This document shows positions 35,989 through 48,669 of a DNA stretch of 64,000 nt, one piece after another. Location: assembly GCA_037043235.1 (NCBI GenBank), contig JAWRVZ010000086.1:2448001-2512000 (forward strand), written 5' to 3'. The position numbers and the translations under genes are program-made. Source of the stretch: Rhodeus uyekii. Its lineage: Eukaryota; Chordata; Actinopteri; Cypriniformes; Acheilognathidae. How positions within the stretch are numbered: the stretch's first letter is position 1; each line of letters opens with the position of its first letter. The notes beneath the pieces were generated by a model that saw nothing but the letters and a program-made list of their open reading frames with translations, had not been told where the DNA came from and ran no database searches.

Positions 35989-38553
35989 CAAATCAAGAAA
36001 CCATTCGAAAAGTGGAAAAAGGTATTTAATAGTGGGGATAAAGTTGTTGTGGTTATTTGTAAATGCCATTATTTGGTATAACTATTTAAGTATAAATAGA
36101 ATCTAGTATTATTCACTATTTGCACTTAGTGTAAATAGCCTCTGTCTTTAACTTGACTTGGCTAAAAACAAAATATCATGGCAGAAGAAGCTTAAAAACA
36201 GCAGTGGTGCGTTATTAGAGAGTTTTAGCTGTTTTTAACCTAAAATCCTAAAGCTATCAATTAAAGCACAGCTTTATTATGTTCCACTTGTGCTAATGTG
36301 CTAAAAATCTAAACTTAAAAATAAGAAAATAACAGATATAATAATATACCTTATAACAGATTACTGAAATGTAGAAAGATATTCTTTAAAGCTGCGTTGA
36401 AACTATATAAACTGTGAAAAATTCTACAGAAATAAATATAACATAATAAAACATAGTTATAAGTATATAATTAATTAATCAACTCAATTAATTAAATTGA
36501 CTAACAGCCGAATATCTATATTTGGAAGAAAATGAAAATTTTGTCATCAATTCATATGTAAATAATGAAAGAATTTTCTGTTTTGGGTGAACTATCCCTT
36601 TAAGAAATGAATGCTTACTGTATGATGTCAATTATTATTCACTGAAAAACTATCATGACAGTACAGTTACAGAGTGATGTAGCTAAATGATATAAACTAT
36701 TCCACACCCAATCCATTAAAAGTCATTCCATGCCAAGTTTATTAAAGAAAACACATTAGTCTTTATAAAAGCTTTCTATAAAAGAAAAAAAAACACTAAC
36801 AAAGGTCAAGATAAGGCCAGGCATGTTAACACAGAGTAGAATCATGTAGGAGGACCTCTTAGCGGCACACATCCACTCTGTGTTAAAAATGCAAAAAGGG
36901 AGCTCCTTTTCCATCGTTTATGGCCAAAGGTGAAACTTCTGTCCCAACTGCATGGCTGAGTATTTTAGAGTAGTTCTTCAAAGGTTCAAAGAGCTAGGAA
37001 AAGGGCTGTAATCAGGTCAGAAAGGGGCCATTTGAGGCCCAGACAACCTCAACCCAGACTTCAGATGGGTGTTGAGGAGCACAGAGCAGTTTAAAACAGT
37101 TATGTACTCCTGTCAGATAAGGTATGTGTTCCTTTTTGATCTTTTCCCTCACCTTTGATCATTAGCTTTGAGTCTGAGTGTGTGGTGTTCATTTGGACAT
37201 TAGGCAGTGGGGCAGATGGGAAGAGTTGCTACGGAAAGTTGAGAACATGACACACACATTTGCCTTTGGTCTCTTATGCTGTGGGGTCTTTAGATCTAAG
37301 ACATGGAGGGTTTTTTCAATTTCTCTGTAATGCACTGATCCTAGAGCTATACAAATGTGTCACTTGGTGCAAAAGTCTTTTTATTATCTGATATTTTAAA
37401 ATCATTAGAAAATGTTACTAGAATTAACCCATTAACTTAATTCTAACACAATTTTATTTTTATTATAGTTATATAATAATTGTAAATATTAGCATAATTA
37501 GGCACAGACCTGTACAAACATTTTGTGAAGAAAATCTAGTTTTATCTATAAAAACTAGTTTTATTAGTACAATTAATAATAATTCATATTTAATTAAATA
37601 ATAGTATAAATGTAATAATAGTGTATTGATAAATAATTATTAATAAATAAATGTATTTATATATATATGTTGACATCATGTAAAATAAATAGTATAATTA
37701 TTAATTATATTAATGTTTATTATTTAAGAATCCATTACTATATTTAAATTTTATTCATAGTACATTCAAAATAATAATAATACCTCCATTTTGGGTCAAA
37801 ATAAATAGTACACAGATGATTTTCAACACTTTAAGCTCAAGGCAATGTAACACCCTGTGAACTGGTAATAAATTGTCCCCCAAAATTCCTTATGTGCATT
37901 ACAAATTCCGATGTTCATGCCGCCGATGCAGCTGTCGGATACATACTGCTGATCTGTTGCATCCCTCTGAAACAGATTTTGGAAATTGTGAGCAAACTCC
38001 ACTGAGCTAAATCTTCTCTGATTAAGTGTGGCTGTCTGCCTCCTCTGATAAAAAAAGCTCTCTCCTTCACTTCTGCCCAGCCCCCATCATCCCTTACCAG
38101 CACAACACAAAGAAGACTTCTAACATTTTTCTTCCGAGTTAGAAAAGAGAGATACCTATACTGTCTTAATCCATTTGGATTTAAACTATTTTAATCCAAA
38201 ATAAACCTGGATTGTAACATATGAGAAGCAGTCTTTTTTTTTCCTGAGTTTGCACAGCCACAGCCAATCTCTGAATGGCCTTTCTCTCAGGGTGGTTGCA
38301 AGATCACATTAAGAGCTGGACTGCTTAAAGTCTTTATCTTACAACCAATAGGTTGAGCCCTGGTTATTGGTTGCAAGATTAGCCAGAGAAATTAAGCGTC
38401 TTAAAACAAAGAGTGGCAACAAAGCCAGATCTGCAAGATCTGCATTGATTCAGTGCCAGAAGCATAAAGAGTGGATGTTTACAGTGAATTATAAACCTCC
38501 CTTCCTTCCATCCATCCATCCTGATTTTTACTAACCATGTCATTCCTTTCTCA

Positions 38554-38556
<3 letters not shown>

Positions 38557-38586
<30 letters not shown>
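38557..38586. repeat. (CT)n microsatellite
   Basis: About 15 units, followed by a short AT run that leads into the MITE at 38603. Confidence 0.95.
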
Positions 38587-38590
<4 letters not shown>

Positions 38591-38602
38591 AATATATATA
38601 TA

Positions 38603-39334
38603 CAGTAATACCTCGGTTTACGAGTTTAATTCGTTCCAAGAGCGAGCTCGTAAACCAAAATGCTCATACACCAAAACAAATTTCCCCATTAGAATGCAAT
38701 AAAAAAAATCACTTGATTCGTTCCACATGACCATAAATGCCCATTTTAAATATTTGTTTTGTTTTACCCTATTAATTACAGTTAAAATTATAACCATTAA
38801 GAGCTCATCGAAATACTAATTAATAATTGACAATTAAACTCTAAAAATACTTGAAAATGTACTGTAACGCGCACTTTAGCTTTGAGTAGCGTCGCTGCTG
38901 GCGTGAAGGAGACGAGAGGAGGTTTTTACTGCTTAGAGGGAGAATTTCGTACCTTCTTTCTTACTCATCTTCAGGTCATTGTCTATATGCTGTACTGTAC
39001 GTAATTATAGCGATTAAATAAAGATTAAATAAAGAGCGATCACAATTAATGTTAACAACACGAGGTAAAACCGCTGTAAATCACTTATAAAAGTATCACT
39101 GTGGTGGATGATGCAACCAAACTAAGTGACACTGAGAGAATGAACAAGTTAAGGGGTGATCGGCTTTGTGAGAAGCTGTCATTAGGATATTTCCAGTAAA
39201 AATGCACACGAAGATGCGCGTGGGCGAGGGAAACATTTTCTCGCACTCCGATACAATGCTTACCGATTTGACTTTCCATGCTTGTGCAACGATTTGCTCA
39301 TATACAAAGTCACTCGTAAACCGAGGTATTACTA
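38603..39334. mobile_element. Tc1/mariner-type MITE with TA flanks
   Basis: The left end CAGTAATACCTCGGTTTACG and the inverted right end (TAGTAATACCTCGGTTTACG) match over about 22 bases apart from the outermost base. TA flanks both sides (38601-38602, 39335-39336). The left terminus also folds on itself: GGTTTACGAG at about 38615 pairs with CTCGTAAACC about 30 bases on. No transposase ORF is left in its 732 bp. Confidence 0.8.
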
Positions 39335-39342
39335 TACACACA

Positions 39343-39507
<165 letters not shown>

Positions 39508-40888
39508 TATTCCATATCTTTAGTATTTTCAGTATCTTCAGTATCTTTCCTCCAGACCTGTGCACTTCCTGTCTTTGATACTAACCGGCAGATCAGCGGT
39601 ACGGACATTTCCTCACATTCAGAAAAAACACTAATAATTATTTCCTGCATGATTCAGGAGTAAACACTCTTACATTATGCAACACATTATAGACACAATG
39701 GCAAATGTATGCAACTGTCTGTGTGGTCTTCATCTGAACAGAAAAGACATTATATGACATTGCAAACTCTATCAGTAACACTATTCACTGTGAACATCTA
39801 GCAATCAGTGTGCTGGCGTGACATCTTTTCTTTTAACGTTATCAAAAGAGTTGATGATCCACAGCTAAACAATCTAAGAGAAAAAGCTGCTTAACAGTCT
39901 TAGAAAAAGGCAACATAATGAACCTTAGAGAACACGGACAATGAAGTAAGTGTTGTGCAAATTAATGGAATCGCCATCATTCCTTGTGTGCACTTAGAAG
40001 AGGTTCAAGCACTCCATCAAACACTTTCAAACCATAGATCTTATCAGGTGTTAAAAGGGACTACAGAACAAAAGCGTCCATTCTCTTATGTTGCTCTATA
40101 ATGCTAGCATGAAAAAGGACTGAGAAGATAGATCAAAGAGAGTGTTTGTTGCAGGTTTAAGGATCACTAAGCCGCCAAACTCTATCCATATGAAGCAGTT
40201 TGTTGTTGTTTAGCAGCTTCATTAAGACAGCGGTGGTGTGTCCCCAACAGCGCTGCTTGTGTTACATCCCTGGAGGATTATTGAAAGCCATTTAAAAATG
40301 TTATTACATTCACAAAATATTTACATAATTATTAAGTAAATGTTTGAATGCTTAATATATAGTGCTTGTGGCGAGAACAGAGTGAGAAAAATGAATCGTA
40401 CGATTTGGTTTGAATTAGAATTATATTAGAAAATAGTATAATATAATACATTTAGATTTTATGCTTCTTCCATCCTCAAGCTCCATACGATAATGACATT
40501 TTAAAGCTGTTGATAGTCGTCTCTATTCAGTTCCTACTGACCCAATGCCTGGGTGATTACCTAGTAGCCATGCCAAACTTCAGAGGCACCGCAGGACACT
40601 CAACTCACAGGACGTGTAATGGAGACTGGGTCCCTCCCTGTGGAGGTGAGTAGTAAGTGATGAGGCTTTGCTGGTGTCTATCTGCTTTTTTATTGTTATT
40701 AACAGGGAGGAGGAAGCTCTAAATCAATCCAGTTCAGAGGCTCTTTAGAAGAGGAACCGGATCTGGCAGCAAGAGGAAGTGAGTCTGTCATGATCAATTA
40801 AATCCAGGGTATGAATGTTTCCTAGTGGTTAAGTGGTGTCTATTTTGCGCATCCTGGTTGGCCACTGGTCAAATTCTTAGAATAGATT

Positions 40889-40951
40889 AGAATAGAATAG
40901 AATAGAATAGAATAGAATAGAATAGAATAGAATAGAATAGAATAGAATAGA
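40889..40951. repeat. (AATAG)n pentanucleotide microsatellite
   Basis: About 12-13 nearly perfect AATAG units. Confidence 0.95.
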
Positions 40952-42381
40952 AGCCAAGCATCACTATTACTATTGCTGTTAGAATTTTGGTTAAGGTTCA
41001 TACTTCTGGTTCAATTAAAATGAACTCTAATGCGATTGCTCTGTTGGTGCAGTTCATTTGTATAGTGAATGCTGCCATCCGAATCCTAGTGCACAACAAA
41101 CAAGTGGATCGAGACCGCTGAAAAGACTCAATGTTTAAACCTCAGTGACAACATTAAAGACCCAACCAATCAGATTCAAACCACCAACTCTTACCTACAT
41201 TTGTCACCAATGGATCTGTGATAAGGGTGGTGAAGATGGTGGTGGGGTGTTGCTAATTACCTCACATGAACTAACAAGCACATAAACAGCAGTTATCTGT
41301 CCGTCCCCGAGCAACTTAAGTGCTGCTTTAAAGCAGAAAGTGGAGAGTGGCTGAGAAGAGTTATTCAGTTCAATTCCCAGAGCTCCCCCTTGAGTGAGGG
41401 TCCTTTTTGCTTCACCAGTCTTCTCTTGCAGGGACAAATCAGTTCGCCGGTTGACTCGGCAGATTGCCAGGTCAGCGCGATAGAGAGAACGAAGACTAAA
41501 AGAGACCTGACCACCACGAACTGTCTTATATTTGGGTGGATCTTATGAAACGGGTCAAGAAATATCAGTCACATTTCACTCAGGAAAATCTTTAGAAATC
41601 ATATTGTTCATAAGGATAAGCACCTTTTACCTCAAATTTTTATTACTGAAATGTGTCTGATGTTATTTTTTAATTATGGTTTTCATTACCGTGTTCTCAT
41701 TTATGTATAAGAGTAAAATTAATTAAATTTCAATTAAATGCAGTATTTTAAAAAACGCTACTGTGGTGTATACATATTTAAATAGTAAAATATAAAAATG
41801 AATAGTATTTTTTTTTGTGACTAGTGAGAATGAGAGACTATTTCAATACATAAATCATTATTTATGTGCACGTATATACATAATAAAACAATTAAATGTA
41901 ATTCATAATGATATAAAATCATTAATAAATAATGTCACGCATTACCGTTAGACCGGTAAACACTTTTGTCAAGATTATAAAACTGATAGAAGTCTCTACC
42001 TATTGTAAATATAGTATTCACTAATAAATAGTTGATTCTTGAACCTTTAAATTTGGTTTAACCGATCTTGAATACTCAGTTAGATCTAACATTTCCTCAC
42101 ATATTTTTCTGTCTGAGGAAGCAGTGTCTCTCAAAAGTCATACATCCATCCAAAAACGATACAATACTATTTCATAGGCAATCATTCATGACATTTCAGA
42201 GCATACATGACTGCGCCTGCACTATAAATATAAGCAAACAAGTGCACTCAAATATTTCATATTCCAGAACCTCTTATGGTCAAGGCCATTTAGTGTGGTG
42301 TGTTTGACTTGCTGGTTTACTAAAAACACAGAACATGTGCCTCATTTCTCAGTCTCCCCATTAGCCAAAAGGAGAGAGCAT

Positions 42382-42382
<1 letters not shown>

Positions 42383-42433
<51 letters not shown>
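42383..42433. repeat. (AG)n microsatellite
   Basis: About 25 units. Confidence 0.95.
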
Positions 42434-42436
<3 letters not shown>

Positions 42437-44523
42437 GGGCCAATAAAGGAGGAAGCTGGTGCATTGAGTCTGCATATTGATTGTGGGGCTGCTTTGCCAA
42501 TGTTCGCTTAATATGTAGGTCAGCAAAGCTCCAGACTCACTCAAGAGCATGTTAAATTCTCTTATTTGGGTCGCACCTCAATTACCACTGCTCTGGTCCT
42601 GATAAGCAGCTCAAAAATGATGTGTAAGGAAAATTCCTTTGGCGTAGTTCAAGAATTGATGCTCACAGGCTATTTCGTGAGAATTGCAGAGCAACAGGCA
42701 CGCATGACGGTTGACAGAGGCAGACAGAATAAACGTCTCTGTGTGTCCCTTATGCAAATGACAAGACCACCCATAGGCCTTCCCAGTCATTCAAATTTAT
42801 TTACAAGGTTCAGCATCATCTCAGGAAAGAAAAGAGCAGTGCCCCTGAAACAATGCCATCATGGTGTAACAAGCAAGTCTTTTCAAATCTGAGCAAAGAG
42901 ATGTAGCAACCGAGGTCGGCTGTACTGTGCGATTGGCCTCAGCGCAACCAATGGTGAGATGCCGGTGCAAACCTCCAATCAGAATTAGACAGTTTCGAAC
43001 AAAGGAATGTTGCACTGCATTTGATTATACGAGAGCTGGGAGACTTCAAGAAAAAGATGCTCCCAGGGTATGTGTTGAAAACTATTCAACATGCACACTT
43101 CCAGTAGCAGGAAAAAGGCAACAATGCTGCTATCTTTGTTTTAATATGAAAGCTTTAATGGATTAATCATGTGCTTTACTACTTTAAGGGATGTTCCATA
43201 GGGATAAACAAGCTACACATTCAATTAATACTCAACACACTCTCGGCATGGGGTCAGTGTTAAGCCTCAACCTTAAAGTCCTTTTCGCCGTATGGGGGGA
43301 GGGAGGATGACAAGCTCAGGGATTCAACCCTCCGCACACACATTGCCAGAGAGATTAATGAAATGAATTTCAGAGATATAATAAATGGCAAGTAGAAGAC
43401 ACATTCTTCAGCCAGGAGAGAACATGACAGGAGCTGTCAGTCATTTCCGAAGGAAGGAAAGTCTTTATTCTCAAACTGGTGATTAGTGTTACCTATTTAG
43501 CATATTCTGATTAGTGGAAATGTTCTGTAATTGAGCATCTTGTTTTGCATGTTATTCCCATTTATTTGAAATGGTGAATATTTTCCTTCAATGTAATCTT
43601 TTGTACAGCATTAAATACTTAAATAGGCCGAGGCTGCAAAACTGCTTCTTTGCTACATTATACTGAGACAGTAAAAGACGTAGAATAAGAAATGGACACA
43701 AAGAAGACAAAATAGGATTGTAGTACATGCACAAGATCACAAAATGTATACAGGATTACAAAAAGTTAAACTTGAACTCTTGTTGTCCGCATTAGTAGAT
43801 ATTTTAATAGACATTTCTAGTCTTTATGTACAATTTACTAGTGGTGTGCATTATTGTAATTTAAATGGAATCTCATCTCATTACCACATGGCACAAGTGA
43901 GACTGCTTAAAAAGTTTCATTAAAAAAGTTTTTTGCTGTAAACCAGTCCTGCAGAACGCTTTACGAGTTCCTCTGAAACCCTCCACCTCCCCCAGTTCCA
44001 CCTGCCTAGATCTGCAACGTGATTAGCTTTATACAAGTTGTCATGACATATATTGTTTTATGTTTTCTTATTCGTTTTTTTATTCTAAAATTATTTGCCA
44101 TCATTTTTACAGTTGCATTTTTATTTCACAGTAATGTAAAACACTTATATCTATGCATTTGGCAAGCATTTTCATTCCATTCAAGATACAAATTTCAGGT
44201 CATACATTTGCTGAGAATCGAACACGGCCTTTACTGTTTGAGATACATGGACAGAATCAACTTTTATTGTGTGAAAAGTGATTTATTTATGAAGATTTAA
44301 CTTACGCGACCTTTGAAACAACTTCAAATTTTGGCTGATGTCACCAGGCTGTGTGAGCATGGAAAATAATGTTAACCAAACAGTCAAAAAGCCATTCAGG
44401 CATTATTATAGACAACAGCTGGAGTAAGGAAACCTTTCTAAAAGATTCCTATAGTTAAAAGTAATTTAATGCCAGCTATATTTCGTGTAATACACATTAT
44501 GGCAATACTAGTGAATGACAATA

Positions 44524-44690
44524 AATTTACATTTACATTTATTCATTTGGCAGACGCTTTTATCCAAAGCGACTTACATTGCATTCAAGGAACACACTGA
44601 ATCATGTCTTGCTTTCCCTGGGATCGAACCCATGACCTTGGCATTGTAAACACCAATGATCTATTGATTGAACAACAGGAAAGCTTGACA
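44524..44690 (-). repeat. tRNA-derived SINE
   Basis: On the plus strand it reads ATTTGGCAGACGCTTTTATC, CAAAGCGACTTACATTGCAT, then an inverted box B, GGGATCGAACCCATGACC. This is the mirror of the copies at 16575 and 20930 and the best preserved of the three. A further decayed piece may lie at 44765-44895. Confidence 0.8.
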
Positions 44691-46652
44691 AGAAAGTATA
44701 GTATATTCTGTAAAGTTTTTTTCCTATCGATTTAAATGGGTGCAATTAAACTACAATTTCAAGTAGTAACTAGTAGACCGTGGCATTAGCAACACCAGTG
44801 TCATTGTATGATTTCTAACACAAATAACAACAATAATATCTTGAATGCACTTTTAGACCATTTTAGGAGTCAGCTAAATGTATAAATATAAAAGTGTGGG
44901 CAAGATCTGCTAACTGATTCACTCATGTTTTTAGATGCATTGTGTGGATGTAAACTAAATCAGCATTTGCCCTGCTCACTTAATCTTGTTGTCTTCATGC
45001 ATTAATTTTTTCAAACTTTGCAAAAGACAGAAACAGAGCTAAACGACCCACATGTGATCAAGGTATCATGTAGGTGTGGCTCTCCTGTGCTTCTCAATAG
45101 GGTGCACTGACAGTAATGGTAGGGGTCCTCTAAAGGATCCTAACATGAGTGATGCAGGTACACACCTTCATAACCAAAAAGCCAGCCACATCTGTCACCA
45201 GAACCTGTCTGAGCTCCCTAATTATCACCGTAATTTCCTGTGAAGGTGTATGATTACAATCATCTCTTGGACAAAAAAGAACACAGGGTGGGATGCTGCT
45301 GTCATCTCTATTATAAAGAAGAGAATGTGTTAAATGTATGTATTAATTAAGCTGCTCAACTTCATTTTGCAAGATTACATTTTATCTGCTGTATATGTAT
45401 TTACACCTTAATACTTTATCTTGAATAATGTTGCGCTTCGTTTCAGCTTATCATACTTATGTAAGTGCTGTGAATAAACTTTCATAGAACAAGTGGGGGG
45501 GGCTTTAAATGCATTTGCATTATATCTCAACAGCTGTTGTCCAATTTGTAATTGTTTACACAAATCCTACTTTTTGTACGTCTGCATAAACACATTAACA
45601 CGTAAACATTTTATGTATAAACTAAAATAATGTGCTGGAAAATCCTTTAAGGTTAATAGCATATTGAATCAACAGTTTGATTTTATTGTATTTAATCAGT
45701 AACAGAAAACTGAAAATGTTCAAAGTCATCACATTAACACATTTATAGAGCAATACATTATAAGAGTTCTATTCTGTGTAACTTTTTATGCCATACTCAG
45801 ACTTAACTTTAAAATGTTCAGTTAAATGAAAATTCTTACAGTAGTAAAAATAGCTTACCGGTACTCTAAAATTTTTATCTAAAAGTATTGTACATTATAC
45901 TGTATATAGCAGGTATATAAGTAAGAGCCGAGTGATGACGAGGATCACAGTAGGGGCAAATAATGGTGATGCTTTGGTAGGGATCCCAAGTCGTCGGTTC
46001 AGTTTTTACGCAAAGTTGAACATGACTGACTGATAAGGAATGTCTAGTTTACTATTGTAACCCCCATTCCCTAAAGAGGGAACGGAGAAGTTCCCTCTTT
46101 ATCAGGCTCCTCATCCAAAACCTGAATTTGCAATTGCATGCGTTCTACCTGATACACCTGCTTCACAGGGTGACAATAGCAGACCTAACTTTAAAGCAGA
46201 CTCAAATTTCTGCTTTAATGGATTTTTTATTTTTTTATTAAGTTGTCTTGATAACTTTTGAAAATGGGTATAGAAGATTTCATATACTTTGCATAGGACT
46301 GGATAAAGAGAATAAATGTTGAAATTAAGTATTTTATTTCAAGTGATTCCTGTTACGGTTCAAAGCTGTTATGTTTGAAAAGAGTTTAAGAGAGTAATGT
46401 TGATGTTTTGTGCGTTACCATTGTGCTGAAAAGTATAGACTACATGAAGGTAAACATTACATTTACTCTATGAGCAATGAATGTCAGTGACAAGTAATAT
46501 CTCACTTGTTCATTAACAATTATAACTAAATAAGTAACATTTAGCATGTGTTATGATAGCTGTGGATTTGAACTGAAAAACAATAATTAGTTCCAGATCT
46601 ACAACTCAAGTAGTTGGAGCGACTTAATTTCTTTGAGTAATCATCTTAGAAA
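44691..46652. other. Intergenic DNA without recognised gene
   Basis: Mostly AT-rich, with one strong inverted repeat at 46072-46101 and no recognised gene. Confidence 0.5.
46072..46101. repeat. Perfect 12-base-arm inverted repeat
   Basis: TAAAGAGGGAAC and GTTCCCTCTTTA flank a GGAGAA loop. The surrounding GTAACCCCCATTCCCT motif is typical of a widespread fish repeat, so a repeat fragment is the likely source. Confidence 0.75.
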
Positions 46653-47039
46653 TGTCACGGTTCTGTCTCTGTTTCCAGTATTATTAGTGTTCTAGTGGAC
46701 AGAACTGTGGCACTGCTCTCTCTCCTGTGTGTTTGTCTCGTTAGTGTCTGCCCCGCCTCCTTGTTTCCCATAATCATTCCCAGCTGTCTCTCATCACTAC
46801 CTTCCCTCATGTGTCTATAAATAGCCCTCAGTGTTTGCTGTCCAACGTCGCGTCGTTGTCGTTGCCTGTGTCTCCTGGTCCCTGATCTCCGGTTTGTTAT
46901 GTTTATTGAGAGTATTGTTATTATGTTTCAGTTACCGTTTTCCCCCTCGTGGGTGTTTCCTTTGTGTATTTATGTTTATTTCTGTTATTAAAGTAACCTT
47001 ATGCCTGCACGTGAGTCCTCCCGTTTATGTTCCGTGACA
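46653..47039 (+). repeat. 5' LTR
   Basis: Contains TATAAATAG at 46816-46824 and an ATTAAA poly(A) signal at 46987-46992. It ends CCGTGACA. It matches the 3' LTR by eye over its whole length. Confidence 0.92.
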
Positions 47040-47055
47040 GAACAACACCACCAAT

Positions 47056-47946
47056 ATGAGGACTCAGCAGGGAAAGGGTTCCCACCCTCCACCAGCCTCC
47101 ATGGAGACCCGCCCTTCATTCCATCGGATGATGCAGTTCAAAATACTGAACTCCCTCCGCCAACACGGGGCGGACTTAAGAACATTTGCGCAGGAGTTTG
47201 GCCACACTGCAGCAGGGTTGGGATACAATGAGGCGGCTCTCAAGGATCTTTTCAACAACGCTCTTGATGAGCCCCTCTGCTGCTGGAGGATGAGGGGGCT
47301 GAAAGGGCTGGACTTTTGGGACTTTGTAGAGTTCCTTATATCACCCCCTGTCGTTCCGACCCTGGAGGAAATTCTGGCAGCGGCGGTGCCCCCGGAATTG
47401 TCTGGAGGTACCACAGCGTCACGCCCTCGCACAGGGAAAAGGAGGAGAGGGAAGGCTTCTTCTCCCACTGCCGGCCCGGAGGCCGCCGTCCCAGAGCCCG
47501 CTGCCGGCCCGGAGGCCGCCGTCCCGGAGCCCGCTGCCGGCCCGGAGGCCGCCGTCCCGGAGCCCGCTGCCGGCCCGGAGGCCGCCGTCCCGGAGCCCGC
47601 TGCCGGCCCGGAGGCCGCCGTCCCGGAGCCCGCTGCCGGCCCGGAGGCCGCCGTCCCGGAGCCCGCTGCCGGCCCGGAGGCCGCCGTCCCAGAGCCCGCA
47701 GCCATCCAGGGGGCCGCCGTCCGCAGAGCCCGCTGCCGGGCAGGAGGCCGCCGTCGCAGAGCCCGCTGCCGGGCAGGAGGCCGCCGTCGCAGAGCCCGCT
47801 GCCGGGCAGGAGGCCGCCGTCGCAGAGCCCGCTGCCGGGCAGGAGGCCGCCGTCGCAGAGCCCGCTGCCGGGCAGGAGGCCGCCGTCGCAGAGCCCGCTG
47901 CCGGGCAGTAGGCCGCCGTCGCAGAGCCCGCTCGCCGTCTTCGTAA
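47056..47946 (+). CDS. Gag-like protein of the LTR element, repeat-bearing and frame-disrupted
   Basis: The ORF starts 16 bases after the 5' LTR. Residues about 25-105 form a compact mixed domain (FAQEFGHTAAGLGYNEAALK, LDEPLCCWRMRGLKGLDFWD) that resembles Gag-like proteins of fish LTR elements. A basic RPRTGKRRRGK stretch and seven 11-residue repeats (AGPEAAVPEPA) follow. Near 47720 one extra C relative to the neighbouring repeat units shifts the frame. The six related 33-bp units at 47731-47930 are then read in another frame as Arg-rich sequence. The original frame continues open past this point until about 48565. Gag identity is by resemblance only. Confidence 0.6.
   Translation: MRTQQGKGSHPPPASMETRPSFHRMMQFKILNSLRQHGADLRTFAQEFGHTAAGLGYNEAALKDLFNNALDEPLCCWRMRGLKGLDFWDFVEFLISPPVVPTLEEILAAAVPPELSGGTTASRPRTGKRRRGKASSPTAGPEAAVPEPAAGPEAAVPEPAAGPEAAVPEPAAGPEAAVPEPAAGPEAAVPEPAAGPEAAVPEPAAGPEAAVPEPAAIQGAAVRRARCRAGGRRRRARCRAGGRRRRARCRAGGRRRRARCRAGGRRRRARCRAGGRRRRARCRAVGRRRRARSPSS
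47465..47930 (+). repeat. 33-bp GC-rich minisatellite inside the Gag-like ORF
   Basis: Two blocks of one family: seven units to about 47700 and six slightly different units (47731-47930), separated by a degenerate unit that carries the extra base. Long ORFs in all frames here are shadows of it. Confidence 0.9.
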
Positions 47947-47989
47947 GCGGAGGAGGAGGAAAAGGGCCTCCTCCGATCCGTCAGTCCCG

Positions 47990-48262
47990 GAGGCTGCCCC
48001 GAGACTGCTCGCCCTGCCGGCGCCACCGAGACTGCTCGCCCTGCCGGCGCCACCGAGACTGCTCGCCCTGCCGGCGCCACCGAGACTGCTCGCCCTGCCG
48101 GCGCCACCGAGACTGCTCGCCCTGCCGGTCTGGCCGGGCGACCCTGAACCCTTGCTGCCCGTTTTGCCGGGCGACCCCGAACTCTTGCGGCCAGACCCCG
48201 AACTCTTGCGGCCAGACCCCGAACTCTTGCGGCCAGACCCCGAACTCTCGCGGCCAGACCTT
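47990..48262 (+). repeat. 27-bp and 21-bp tandem repeats in the LTR element
   Basis: About five units of GACTGCTCGCCCTGCCGGCG type (27 bp, about 48002-48128), then four units around GCGGCCAGACCCCGAACTCT (21 bp, about 48178-48260). In one frame they encode Leu/Pro-rich repeats. Confidence 0.85.
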
Positions 48263-48634
48263 CTGGTTCTCCCTGAGCCTACTTGGCTCAACCCGCCGGC
48301 CCCGCCTGATCCGCCGGCCTTGCCTGAGCCCACCTGGCTCAACCCGCCGGCCCCACCTGATCCATCGGTTCTTCCCTGGTCCTCAGCCAGGAACTTCGAA
48401 CCGGTCGAGCCTCCTTGGCTCATTCCACCGGCCCCTTCCTGGACTAGGTTTAATTTTTGTTTTTGCTTTCCAGGTTGTGGACTTTTCATATGTTACCGTT
48501 TCATGGAGCCGTGTTTTCTTTTCTTTTTTTTCCTATTCCGCCCTCCCTTCCCTGGTCTTCAGTAATTCTTTGAGTTCCCTGTCTTATGTTTTATGCTTGG
48601 TGGTGATGTCGGTGTTGGGTTTTTGTTTCATGTT

Positions 48635-48654
48635 GGAACGCCAGGTGGCGTTCC
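48635..48654. repeat. Perfect hairpin beside the polypurine tract
   Basis: GGAACGCCA and TGGCGTTCC flank just two G residues. The polypurine tract and 3' LTR follow within 20 bases. It could help package the RNA or position plus-strand priming; the function is unknown. Confidence 0.75.
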
Positions 48655-48669
48655 TTAGAGGGGGGGTAG

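Larger units (their letters stand above)
34566..38602. other. Intergenic DNA without recognised gene
   Basis: Contains (AT)n at 35948-35987, a common fish repeat end at 36570-36605 and (CT)n at 38557-38586. A 158-codon minus-strand ORF at 34941-35417 has no recognised domain. Its GC-richer part (35180-35340) may be conserved non-coding DNA. Confidence 0.5.

Noticed and set aside
46831..47037. A 68-codon ORF repeated at 48848-49054 as a duplicated small gene
   Set aside because: It lies wholly inside the two LTRs and is identical only because the LTRs are.
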